A stretch of 64,000 nucleotides of DNA from Metellina segmentata (Eukaryota; Arthropoda; Arachnida; Araneae; Tetragnathidae). Shown piece after piece: positions 12,016-21,670 of this stretch. Every line of letters begins with the position of its first letter. Within the stretch, counting starts at the first letter, position 1. Where the stretch lies: positions 59,367,573 to 59,431,572 of the forward strand of contig OX375873.1 in NCBI GenBank assembly GCA_947359465.1, read 5' to 3'. Made by a program: the position numbers and the translations under genes. The notes below the pieces were generated by a model. It was not told where the DNA came from. It saw only the letters and a program-made list of their open reading frames with translations, and did no database searches.

Positions 12016-13180
12016 TTAGTAATTCGCCTTGGTTTGTTTATAAACAAGAGCATCAAAGAGTGGTAGTACGGTTATTTCCTCTGATAAATACAACTGGTGT
12101 TGACTGAACTTGCCCAAGGCCACTTTGGAAATCAATTTGTCAACTGTTTCATACTCTTTTAACGTCTTTAAAAAACGCAAATCTTGTTTTGGCGCCTTCA
12201 CCGCCAAACTGCATCCAAGCCAGGGCAACACGTAAACTGCCACGATGAATAAACAAACATCTTGCAACGCTCGTTTGTCTTCAACGCTCATTTTGAACTG
12301 AGACTGCAGCAAACATATTTTCAAAGAGTAAATAGCTTTTGCCATCCATCGTGCTGGATGCAATTCGCCAGGAGGTCTGATTTTAATTTTACTCTCGTTA
12401 TCTCCTCTCAAGAAAATATCAGATCCCGATAATCGTCACTTTTAGTGGATTTTTGCAGTTCATGGTTAAAAAACGTCACCAATCCGTTAATGGTCGTGTC
12501 AAAAAGATGCTGTTTGTCAAAATCTGTGCATGTTTCGATAGCATAAGGATTAATGTTTTTCCAGTTGTCTCTGAACATTTTGATCAGTGGAATATCGGGA
12601 CTGCTTGCGACTTGGATCTTTGATTCAAATACCTTTTCAGAACCAGATCATAAACATGATGACGGCAAGCAAATACTAACAATTATCTTTCTAGTTTTTG
12701 TTCTAAAAGCACATAAGCTCCATTCAAGCGTCTTGTTATAGATGCTGACGTATCACAGCACATTATTTGAAACTTATCATTAAGGTTCCATTCATAAAGC
12801 GCGTTTGAAACTGCTTTAGCTTGATCTTTGTCGGAAGAGCTGTCCAGTTTTGGTACTGCAAGAAGTTGCTCCTTCTCTCCAAATAAAATAAGGATCGACA
12901 GGCGTTCTTTAGAACGTCTCACATCCAGCCCTGATAACAATTTTCTATCCCAATGAACGGCAACTACTTTGGGCACGTAATTCTGAAAATCGGATTGTAT
13001 GGATTCCGCTCTAACCTTTCTCAATGACTCACCTCACCAACCAAGAAAATGCCTTTTTTACTGCTTCTCAGTTCCATTAACATCTTCGAAATATAAAACA
13101 ATGCGCGTTAATTACCCGACAAGCCGAGAGTAAAGTCCGGTTTTTCAAAGTCAGGGTAGAAGAGAATCAAGTCCAACGTC
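12016..13180 (-). pseudogene. Second repeat-borne orphan protein family, broken copy
   Basis: On the minus strand, two larger blocks belong to a protein family I have seen repeatedly as uncharacterised multi-copy proteins in arthropods and cnidarians. The upstream block (12683-13024) has VPKVVAVHWDRKLL and CCDTSASITRRLNGA, with a possible earlier segment reading MELRSSKKGIFLVGE near 13050. The downstream block (12016-12411) has RPPGELHPARWMAKAIYSLK and LPWLGCSLAVKAP and ends at a stop near 12016. Between them, 12411-12683 is frame-disrupted. The DxK and DTSAS positions could be acidic catalytic residues, but that is a guess. No inverted ends were found, so this may be a fragment. A SINE begins within about 10 bp of its 5' side. 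Confidence 0.6.
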
Positions 13181-13188
13181 TCCAATTA

Positions 13189-13510
13189 CTCTACCGGTAT
13201 AGTGGTTTTGGTGTTAGCCTCTAGATTGGCGTTCCTGGTTCGAATCCGGGTCCGGGAATGCATGTTTGTTAGCGTATGGTGTAAAGGCGGCTGGTGCACC
13301 TTAAATTTGTCGTGGCCGAAAGTCCTCACGTTGGGTTGGTGTGGAAGTTTGGAGAGTGTGGTGCCAGCTAAGGTGTTGCTTCGTCATCTGACCGTGGCTC
13401 AAAATTACGATGTGTTGTTCTCGGATCTTTTCCTTAAGGGATTGATCCCGGACAGTCGTCAATAGCCCTTCGTATTGCTCTAGTACGACGTTAATTACAA
13501 ATTACCAATT
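13189..13510 (+). mobile_element. tRNA-derived SINE, copy 1
   Basis: The head has a degenerate A box around TATAGTGGTTTTGGTGTTAG and an excellent B box, GGTTCGAATCC, near 13238. The body (with a GGCGGCTGGTGCACC block and a GTGGCCGAAAGTCCTCAC block) matches the reverse complement of 14717-14943. The end carries an AATTACAAATTACCAATTACC-like tail near 13490-13515. A SINE of this kind is transcribed by RNA polymerase III and moved by a LINE's reverse transcriptase. The open frame inside it is incidental. Confidence 0.85.
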
Positions 13511-13717
13511 ACCGCTCCAACAGGAATTCACAACTTATAGCAACGCTGCATGTTTATGTTTTAATAAGAAGCGCATCAAATGTAACAGTCAGTCACGTGA
13601 TCGGTTATTTGAACTAAATTCTGGTGGTAGTACGTGGGGTATGACGCATTTGACTGCTCTGGAACCAGTGTGCTAGGAAAACCCGCCTTAACTGACAGAG
13701 CAAGCACGGTGCACGCG

Positions 13718-13719
<2 letters not shown>

Positions 13720-13779
<60 letters not shown>
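13720..13779. repeat. (TA)n microsatellite, ~60 bp
   Basis: Uninterrupted alternating AT. It generates spurious YIYI frames on both strands. Confidence 0.97.
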
Positions 13780-13782
<3 letters not shown>

Positions 13783-14274
13783 GTGTCTCATATTTTTCAA
13801 AGTTTTTATTAAATTGAAAATCATATTTCATTACTGAATTCAAGTTGGAAACAGTTCTAACTCACATCAGGTACCAATGCTTTTTAAAAATTTGAAATTC
13901 AAAACTTGGTTTTAGTAAATGTGATGTTTTAACCTTTTGATTATCTTCAAATGTACCTGCATACTCATATACTTCAAATGTACCCATACTTCATATCCAG
14001 TCTAGACCGTTGACTTGAATTGAAAAGGATGTGTTACTACTCGTTAGTTGTGTTATCATCTTGGGTCTTACATTGTAAATAATGCGCCTTTCAAAGATTT
14101 GTACATTAATTTATGTTTTGAATATACCTTGACGACACTAATTATTTTACTATTAAAACGTTACAGGGGTATAAAAATGAATCATACACTCTCACTTAAT
14201 TTCTTGGTATTATGTTATTGAAAGCATATTAAACCTCTTCGTGCTTGCATCCACATGGCATCTGTAAAACTAAC
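13780..14274. other. AT-rich DNA, nothing recognised
   Basis: A short local duplication (TACTTCAAATGTACC-like, 13950-13995) is the only structure seen. Confidence 0.4.
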
Positions 14275-14445
14275 AAAATCTTGATGATTGAGTTACCTTG
14301 TCCTTAGAACAAAATTAACCAAATTTTGCCTGGCGACATATCTTGTCGTTAGAAAAACTGTCCAGATCTTGATTCCGTCATCATTCAAATATCAGAATAT
14401 CTCAATGACGAGATATATCGTCGAAACCACTTATATGGTTAAGTT
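14275..14445. repeat. Dispersed relative of the 26-kb GATCTTGAT repeat
   Basis: Blocks such as CAGATCTTGAT and GACGAGATAT, in the order seen at 26190-26760, mark a short diverged member of the same repeat family about 12 kb away from the tandem array. Confidence 0.5.
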
Positions 14446-14716
14446 AACAATTTATTATAAAATGTAGGGAATGTATGCACGTCCTTTCTCAATTAGCTTC
14501 TAAGATAAGTTTAAGGTAAAAATAGCTATTAGTATATATAATATGAGGTATCAGAAAAAAAGTGAAATATACTGTAATCATTTTTCCGAAATATTGCATA
14601 TTTAATTCCAGTACATTGAACAAAAAACTAAATGCACTATATTACATCCATTACACTTCGATCGAACTGTTTTTCAACTAGTTACCACAGTCCCAGCGTA
14701 AGCCATTTGGTGTATC

Positions 14717-14943
14717 GCCACGTAATTTTGAACCACGATCAGATGACGTGGCAACATCTGAGCTGGCAGCCACTCTCCAAACTTCCCCACCAACCCAATG
14801 TGAGGACTTTCGGCCACGACAGATTTAAGGTGCACCAGCCGCCTCTATACCATACGCTTTCAAACATCCATGCCCTCACCCGGATTGTAACCAGGAACCT
14901 TCCTATCTATAGGCTAACTCCTTAATCACCATGGTTGGTCGGC
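14717..14943 (-). mobile_element. tRNA-derived SINE, copy 2 (inverted relative to copy 1)
   Basis: Read on the minus strand it starts GCCGACCAACCATGG, with a B-box relative GGTTACAATCC (mutated), then the same GGCGGCTGGTGCACC and GTGGCCGAAAGTCCTCAC body as copy 1. It is shorter at the 3' end, lacking a clear tail. With copy 1 it forms an inverted pair about 1.2 kb apart. Confidence 0.85.
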
Positions 14944-15716
14944 TTAAATCGAAAGGTTAATACACACTAATGTTTCGTTCGAAATAATCGAGGGATAAAA
15001 GGGATAAACGTAGTAAGTGCCCAAAGCGAAAAGTTTGTGAATTCCATAAAAACTGTTTTTGTAGAACGCAAGGATGTTTATACTTGTGACCTCCTTACAC
15101 GCACTTTTGAAGTAATTAGAGGACTACCAAGCACTTTTAACCTTTACTACATTTATAACATTGCTAATTTAACACTTGGATTTGTTTGGAACTGGCATCA
15201 ATCATTACTTTTAGCCTTACATTCTGTAACTATCACAATACTGCTTATATAATGCAATGATATCTTCACGTTCTACTGATGCTTCATGCATGGAGGGGGT
15301 ATAAGTGACGTATACAAGGGAACATATGATAATATGTCATTTCACTATTTCGCCATTAAATGAACAAACTGCAGAAAACCAATAATGTTGTTACCTCATT
15401 CTAAAGATAAGTACTTTACTTGATCATTCCCAACGCAATAATCAATCAATTATAATTGTATAGTGGATGATAATACAAAAACAGAAATTGAATTGAAAGA
15501 GATTAACCTATCTCAAAAAATCCATTACCACACTCTAATCCATCAATCATTAGTACAAAATGCTTAAATATTTGAAGAAAAATTGCTATGACATCAAATT
15601 GTTATACATTCTCCCACTCTCCAAATTTCCATACCATGCCATTTTTAAGATAAAATGTAAATAAACTTCCCAACCACTCTATTAAGAGGTACAAAATATG
15701 CAGATCGATGCTGCTA
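14944..15716. other. AT-rich DNA, nothing recognised
   Basis: A 71-codon open frame at 15037 and an 89-codon frame on the minus strand partly overlapping the next element have no recognisable content. Confidence 0.4.
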
Positions 15717-15730
15717 TCTATATCTATATA

Positions 15731-17124
15731 CACTCTATAACAAAAAAATCGACGCACCAAGAAGGAATCATCCGATTGCTTTGAAATTTCGTACGCAAAA
15801 AAAGTTTTGACCAAATATGCAATGATTAAAATTTGGTGTCCAATGAATGAATAGTGCGATTTCCAGTTCATCGGAACTGCGCATTTAGCAGATGTATATA
15901 AGAAGTTGTTCTTGAACTGTTGTTAAAAATTTCTGCTGCATTGTGATTCACGATACCTTTCAACGACTGAAAAAACGCCTCACCGCAGGATTTGAGCTCA
16001 TTACGAGCAACTTTCAGAGTTTGAAAGAAGTCGTATCTTTGAATTGAAAGAGGCAGGTTGGGCAAATCGGAGAATCGCTCGTCATGTGAGTCGAAGCGAT
16101 GCGGAGATTAGAAGATGCTGGCAAAAGTGGGTGGACAATGGCAGATTTCAGCGTCATGATGGTACCGGTCGACGTAGGGCCACAACAGATCGCGAGGACA
16201 GAGTGATTGTCAGATCAGCTGTCACAGCGCCTGATTCATCGCTATCAACCATCAGTCGTGCGACCCACACACGAGTGTCCACCATGACCATTCACAGACG
16301 GCTGAGAGAGCGAAATCTGCGCTCGTACCCATCGGTACGCCACCCGCCACTCACGCCTGCACTCTGTCGAGCCATATTACAGTGGTGCTTGGCTCGATCA
16401 GGCTGGAATGATGCTGACTGGGGACGTATAGTCTTTAGCGACGGATCCCGCTTCCAACTGTGTCCTGACTAACATCGAAGACGGGTCTCGAGACGCCCAG
16501 GCAGCGTGCTGATCCTGTTTTCACTATTGCACGCCACACGAGCCCTCAACAAGCAGTTATGGTATGGGGTGCCATTTCCCTTGATAGCCGGACCCCTTTT
16601 GGTCGTCATTAGAGGTACACTTACTGCACAGAGGTACGTTGACGACATGTTTTGCTACCGTTCCTTTCGCAGTACCTTGGGCTTATTTTTCAGCAAGACA
16701 ATGCCAGACTACATACGTCACGTGTTGCTATGAACTGTCTTCAAGCTTGTCAAACACTTCTTTGGCCAGCCAGTTTACCAGATCTCTCTCCCATCGAGCA
16801 TGTCTGGGATATGACGGGAAGGCGACTGCATCCGGTAGGGAATGTTGATGACGTAGTCCGACACTTGGAGCAAATTTGGCAAGAAATACCGCAGGAGACC
16901 ATCCGGGAGCTTTATCGGTCTATGGCACGCCGTGTCTCAGTTTGCATCCAGGCTAGAAGCGGGTCAACATCTTATTGAGCTCGTTACTGTAACTCTGAAA
17001 TAAATCATTCAATTGTTCTGAAATTTTAATCATTTTCTATTCTGTGCATAATTTTCCTATCCACCAATTTTTGTCTCCATCGGACAACTCCTTCTTGGTG
17101 CGTCAATGTTTTTGTTATAGAATG
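15731..17124 (+). mobile_element. Tc1-type transposon nested in the Helitron
   Basis: Inverted ends begin CACTCTATAACAAAAAAATC at the left, with the inverted counterpart ending at 17124. Homology extends about 35 bp through GACGCACCAAGAAGGA. TA flanks both sides (15729-15730 and 17125-17126). At 1394 bp it is slightly shorter than a typical 1.6-kb Tc1. Confidence 0.9.
15960..16978 (+). pseudogene. Tc1 transposase (DDE, IS630-Tc1-mariner), inactivated
   Basis: The N-terminal part reads YEQLSEFERSRIFELKEAGW then NRRIARHVSRSDAEIRRCW, a paired-type helix-turn-helix. A GRRR-type linker and a second HTH (STMTIHRRLRERNLRSY) follow. The first catalytic aspartate is in IVFSDGSRFQL, where the usual neighbouring E is G. 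A stop (TAA) follows near 16470 after QLCPD, then a frameshifted VMVWGAIS-like stretch. The second aspartate is in IFQQDNARLHTS near 16690 and the glutamate in LPDLSPIEHVWD near 16800; I count 32 residues between them. It ends GSTSY and stop at 16978. At least one nonsense codon and two frame changes make this copy dead. Confidence 0.88.
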
Positions 17125-17516
17125 TATATAAAATGATGTGGGTGTGTATATTCTCTATACAAATCTACACCAAACTTGGTAAACATACCTTTGCACACTG
17201 CAGAAAACATAGGCTATTTCTTTCATGTCTTCAGACCAATCTGTAGCCATTAAAATTGCCCCACAGGTAGTCTTAAAAGTGCCTCTCGAAGCCCCACTTT
17301 TAAAATATAAAGTTTGTTTTCTTGTAATAATTGAATAAAGAAAAGTAAACACGTTCTACAGGGTTTGTGCTTTTGAGTTAACACATTGAAATGTAGCTGT
17401 CATATTTTAGCTGTTGTGGTAGGAAACACGTACTACAGAGATTATGTATATGAGTTAACACAGGGAAATTTCGCATTCATATTTAAACCCCGAGTAACGC
17501 CGGGTTATTCAGCTAG

Positions 17517-18230
17517 TACATTATTAATGGATTAAAATAAAGTATCAGTTGTGAGCCATCGTGCCATCAATAGACAAACAATTTAGAAACTAGCGCAGAT
17601 GCTATGACTGAGTCCAATAGTATGCGTCAATCCAAGCACAAAAGATCTTGATTTCATTTGTGTAGAATCCCTTCCTAGTATTTCCCATAAAGGACTTGAA
17701 CGATATGCTGTGCAAAAAAACCCGTAAGCAAATCCACGCAAAAAACGTTCAATGAAACATAACAAAATAAACTATAAGTAGCATTCCTTCCATTGGCACT
17801 ATTTTATCAAACACTCGAAAGCGTTCCACCATGCTAGCTTCTGTCACGATGCGCTATAAAAACCAAACGCGACAGAGCAGACATCGGAATGGCGAAAGTG
17901 TACTTTTGTTTATAACTGTTTATTTCATTCTACCTGGTGACTTTACTGCTCCGAATTCTTTTGGTGTAGCGTGGGCGGTGTAAAGAAGAAAGGGTAAAAA
18001 ATGAATCAAAAACTGTGACGTCGGAAGTTGGTGCCTGCGATATTTTAGATCTCTTCGTGCAGTAACTTTTATGTTGGTCTGGAAGTTATGATTTCTCTCT
18101 TCTTACCTCTTGGCGTAGTTGAGAGCGGTATTAAATAGAAGGTAGAGAAACGGTAACATGCTTTTATTTTTCCTTTAACTGTCAACCGGTATTCCCTTAG
18201 CTGCGGAGTTTGACATTTATTGCAGCTGAA
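17517..18230. other. AT-rich DNA, nothing recognised
   Basis: Short open frames only. The right part leads into the 333-bp tandem duplication and may contain a diverged further unit from about 18110. Confidence 0.4.
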
Positions 18231-18845
18231 GCATTTCAGGTGGGATTTTCGATTCCCGATAGATGACTGGCAAGCATTGCGGACTGTAAAATAGATAGTA
18301 ATGATAACATGTAAGTGCTGGTTAGCTTCAAAAGTCTCCAAAGTTAAGAAATATAAAGTAGTTTTGCTCTCATATATTGCATGCAAAAAGTACCATCTCA
18401 TTTCTGTAGTTTGGTTGATTGAGTTTTATTTCGCAAGGACCATATTTGACCCAGCTGTGACAAACAACGACAAGTAAAGGGACAAACATAACTTAAAGGG
18501 ACAAGTCCCCAAAGTTGTGAAATAGAAAGTAGTGTTGCTCTTATATTGGATTGTTAACGTACCAGCATTTCAGGTGGAATGTTCGAATCCCGATAAATGT
18601 CTGGCAAGTATTAGGGACTTTAAAATAGATAGTAATTATAATATGTTAGTGCTGGTTAGCTTAAAAAGTCCATAAGTTGCCAAATAAAAAGTAGGGTTGC
18701 ACATATAATGCATGGTAAAACTACAATCTCATTTCTGTAGTTTGGCGTAAGGTTATATTTCTTGGTTGATTAAGTTTTGTATCGCAAGGACTCTATTTGA
18801 CCAACTGCGACAAACAACGTCAAGTAAAGGGACACACAGAGAAGG
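18231..18845. repeat. Tandem duplication, period ~333 bp
   Basis: GCATTTCAGGTGG occurs at 18231 and 18564. The blocks that follow (CCCGATA, TGTCTGGCAAG-like, GTGCTGGTTAGCTT, TTCTGTAGTTTGG, ATCGCAAGGAC, CAAGTAAAGGGACA) keep the same order in both units. The second unit has GTTCGAATCCCG at about 18577, which resembles a polymerase III B box, so the unit could derive from a SINE. Confidence 0.75.
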
Positions 18846-19126
18846 AAAAGTTTAGTGACACCGAAGAGAAAAATACACTCAAGGAAAGATCGTGCATGCA
18901 CCCCCTACAGTTAGTTTGTGACTAGAGTAGAAGGCAACACCACCTAATCACTTTAGAATTTTTGGAATTTCAAAGTTACAATATTTGATTGAAAGAATAT
19001 CCACACTATACATAACATTATTATTCTAATGAAATTTTAATGATGCTAATTATTTTAACTGGATCTACGGACTTTAGAGTTCCAGAATGGAACTATACAT
19101 GATCTGTAACCATGTTTTTGTATATA

Positions 19127-19538
19127 TAATTTCAAGAACACAGAAATTCAAACAGACTACAGCAAAAGTGGTAAAAAATGAAGAAATGTTGGTGGATTAG
19201 GGCGTCATCAGGGAGGAGCCTGACCCAGACAACATAAAATGGTGTTTGCTACATATGAGGAGCATTCGGCTCAAAAAAGTGCTCATATACTCCCCAAACA
19301 CAATTTAAAAAATTTAAGAAAAACACTAAAAAAAATAGTTTTCTTAAAACTTTTTAATGGTGTTTGGGGGGAGTATATGAGCAATTTTTTCAGCCGAATG
19401 ATGCTCATATGTAGAAAACACTATTTTATGTGGTCTGGGTCAGGCTCCTCCCTGATGACGCCCTGATCCACCAACATATCTTCATTTTTTACCACTTTTG
19501 TGGAAATTTTTTTTTAATCTCCTGTGTTGTTGAAATTA
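19127..19538. mobile_element. Foldback MITE family A, copy 1
   Basis: Nearly the whole 412 bp is one imperfect palindrome. Both ends begin TAATTTCAAGAACACA-like and are flanked by TA. Moving inward, each arm carries AAGAAATGTTGGTGGAT, GGGCGTCATCAGGGAGGAGC and CATATGA-type blocks. A second copy of the same family is at 31790-32642. TA targeting suggests mobilisation by a Tc1/mariner transposase (inference). Confidence 0.8.
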
Positions 19539-19540
19539 TA

Positions 19541-19652
19541 TTGCTTGCATTTCAATATAATTGCCATGCAATATATATTGAAGCTGTAGCTTCAGCGCGT
19601 TTGCATGGTTAGTTTCGAGTTTTGTTATCTGGTTTATTGCACCCAAGCGGTT
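19541..19652. repeat. Repeat flanking foldback copy 1, shared with copy 2
   Basis: Read inverted, this block (with a CATGCAAACGCGCTGAAGCT core) matches 31700-31787, which lies directly outside foldback copy 2. The shared sequence therefore extends beyond the palindrome on one side only. Confidence 0.65.
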
Positions 19653-19976
19653 TGGGTCCCTATTATCTATTATTATATAATAATACGTCGCATTCTCTTT
19701 TTTCGTAAACATATAAAATATATTGTAATACATCTTAGCACATCAATCCGGTGTTTAAGTATAACATGATATCTCCTATGAGTCGCAATATACATTAAAA
19801 TGGATAAAAGAAAACCGGAACAATGGATTGTAAATAATATAGTTCAATCAAAATGATCCTCAAATAGTTATCTAGTACGAAAGAATGAAACGCGCTCTAA
19901 ATTCGCTCTTTTCATCAGACAAACAAGACATTTATGTGAACCAGTGAGGAGGAATCTGTGCAAGTAGACCAGAGTC

Positions 19977-20192
19977 GCCGACCAACCGGTCTAGTGGTTA
20001 AGGTATTGGCCTCTGGATCGGAAGGTTCCTGCTTCGAATTCGGGGTCAGGGCATGGATGTAAATTGTGTTGTCCTTTGTTAGGAAGCGATGATGGTCCTC
20101 CCACTGGGTGCTCCTTCACAAGAGACCATCACTTCCGGCCATGTAGTGGCCAATGACTATGCGCATTTGTGCCCGCCATTAGAAAAAAAAAA
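19977..20192 (+). mobile_element. tRNA-derived SINE, different body (copy 3)
   Basis: It starts GCCGACCAACCGGTCTAGTG with a good A box (TAGTGGTTAAGG) and a one-base-changed B box (GCTTCGAATTC). The head matches SINE copies 1 and 2, but the body does not: it carries CCTCCCACTGGGTGCTCC and ACTTCCGGCCATGTAGTGGC blocks and ends in a poly-A run at 20182-20192. A second SINE subfamily with a common tRNA head is the simplest explanation. Confidence 0.8.
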
Positions 20193-20289
20193 GACCAGAA
20201 TTATAGCCTATTCTAAATTGTTCAGCAATATTGGTAATTTTTCTGAATCCGTTCTGAAATATATAAAGTCCTTTGGTTCGTGTTTACAA

Positions 20290-20387
20290 GAAAACATCTA
20301 TCGCTGTATTCAACAGTGTAACAGAACAAGATTCACACCATAAGACTTGAACTTCTCTTTCAGTCATACTCAAGCATTTTGAGAGAG
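20290..20387. repeat. ~97-bp dispersed repeat, copy 2
   Basis: Nearly identical to 11577-11673 and again followed by a GT/TA microsatellite (20386-20411). Confidence 0.75.
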
Positions 20388-20411
20388 TGTGTGTGTATAT
20401 ATATATATATA

Positions 20412-21305
20412 GGCTTTACGGATATTAATGGAACCATAATCTGCTTTATTAAATAAATGCTAAAATCTTCTGAATACATCTAGTAAGATCTTCTGAATGC
20501 ATCTAGGATGGGATTTAAACGTAAATCTTTTGTGACTGAGAACCAGGTTACGGATGCTACCATTCAGGGTAAAATAGGATTTTCTTGATTGCAATTACTA
20601 GTAATGTTCATTCGTCTGAATTTGTCTGTAGATAACAAGAAGATTTAACTTTGGAAACTAATTAAGTTCCGGTTGAAGATTTGAAAATCTTTAATGATAT
20701 TGTAATGCATCGTGATCTTGCCATGTTTAGTTAGGAATGCAGAATAACAGAAAACTGTACCATTTGTATAAGTAGCTTAAATAGAATAATAGAATTAACA
20801 TTAATGTCGTCGAATTTCCTATACGGCAATTAAGTTAGCAAATAAATGCACAGTTGTTTTCCCGATTGTGTTCAAAATTATATTAACTTTAAGGTAAAAC
20901 ATTGAATAACTAAGCTCACACAACCTTTAAAAAATTATTTCTTCAAGAGCAATATAAAACCCGATGTATTAATTATCGCTTGATCATATGTGTTGAGATT
21001 AATAAACTGTTAAACATTTGAAATATCTAACAACGTTGTACGACTTCCTTCGTCAGTCAAAGTGAGTACCCAAACTTCTTTCGTCGGGTAAAGTGTGAGC
21101 TGAAACTTTTGGACATCGTATCTGCGCATGCACAAACTTATTCGACTAATAATCCAAATGTTGATTAACGTAATTTGATATTCGTCGTAGTGTTATTTAT
21201 TATGCTGATATCGAAAAGGTCCGCAAACCTTTAAACACAATGTATAATCCTTAATATTAGCGTCTTCCAACGTCAAAACTGATGAACTTCAGTCTTTAAT
21301 TTTTT
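20412..21305. other. AT-rich DNA, nothing recognised
   Basis: A 25-bp local duplication (TCTTCTGAATACATCTAG-like, 20467-20508) is present. No coding signal is seen. Confidence 0.4.
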
Positions 21306-21670
21306 GAAGGGCACTCACATACATTCCGTACATTCCACTCACGTACTTACACTTACAATATTACCTACATGACTTCTCACCAGATTGTCTACGCTCGTCT
21401 AGGGGATATCGGTAGCTGACCCCCTAGATCACTAAAACCATTAGAAACTTCCTCTTTTCGAATCTATTTTAAGCCTGTTTAGGGGTGGAATCGCGCCCTC
21501 AACTACTACCTTCTCCACCCTTTTCTATCACTTGTTTTTCAGCCTTCAGGGCGTATATATCTGCTGTTCCTGTTATTATTACCTCCTTGTTGAAATAAAT
21601 TTATTTGTGTAAAGTTTGCTAAAAAACTACTTGTCGTGTCTGATTCTTCGGGACCGCATTCGTCACCAAA
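21306..21670 (+). repeat. Possible solo LTR, weak
   Basis: A GC-richer block ends with AATAAA-type signals (21595) and a GTGTCTGATTCTTCGGGACC stretch, then TCACCA. This layout resembles the U3-R-U5 end of a retrotransposon LTR. I could not find a convincing target duplication or a second LTR, so this is only a suggestion. A gene 3' end is an alternative. Confidence 0.2.

Larger units (their letters stand above)
15717..17516 (+). mobile_element. Small non-autonomous Helitron (404 bp) split by a Tc1
   Basis: The 5' end is TCTATATCTATATA at 15717, preceded by A. It is cut at 15730 by the Tc1 and resumes at about 17127 with TAAAATGATGTGGGTGTG. The 3' end has a small CCCG...CGGG hairpin (17489-17504), then CTAG at 17513-17516, followed by T. 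TC start, hairpin, CTAG end and A/T flanks are the classical Helitron signature. Removing the Tc1 and one TA leaves about 404 bp. It has no Rep/helicase coding capacity, so it would depend on an autonomous Helitron elsewhere. Confidence 0.75.

Noticed and set aside
13189..13265. A functional tRNA gene at the B-box sequence
   Set aside because: The acceptor stem does not pair and the A box is degenerate; the sequence continues into a repeated SINE body.
13202..13465. 87-codon open frame starting in a tRNA-like head
   Set aside because: It lies wholly inside SINE copy 1, and the same body occurs inverted at 14717-14943 without that frame.
13576..13837. Open frames with long YIYIYI runs on both strands
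   Set aside because: They are translations of the (TA)n microsatellite at 13720-13779. The same applies near 11700, 32650, 43340 and 44250.
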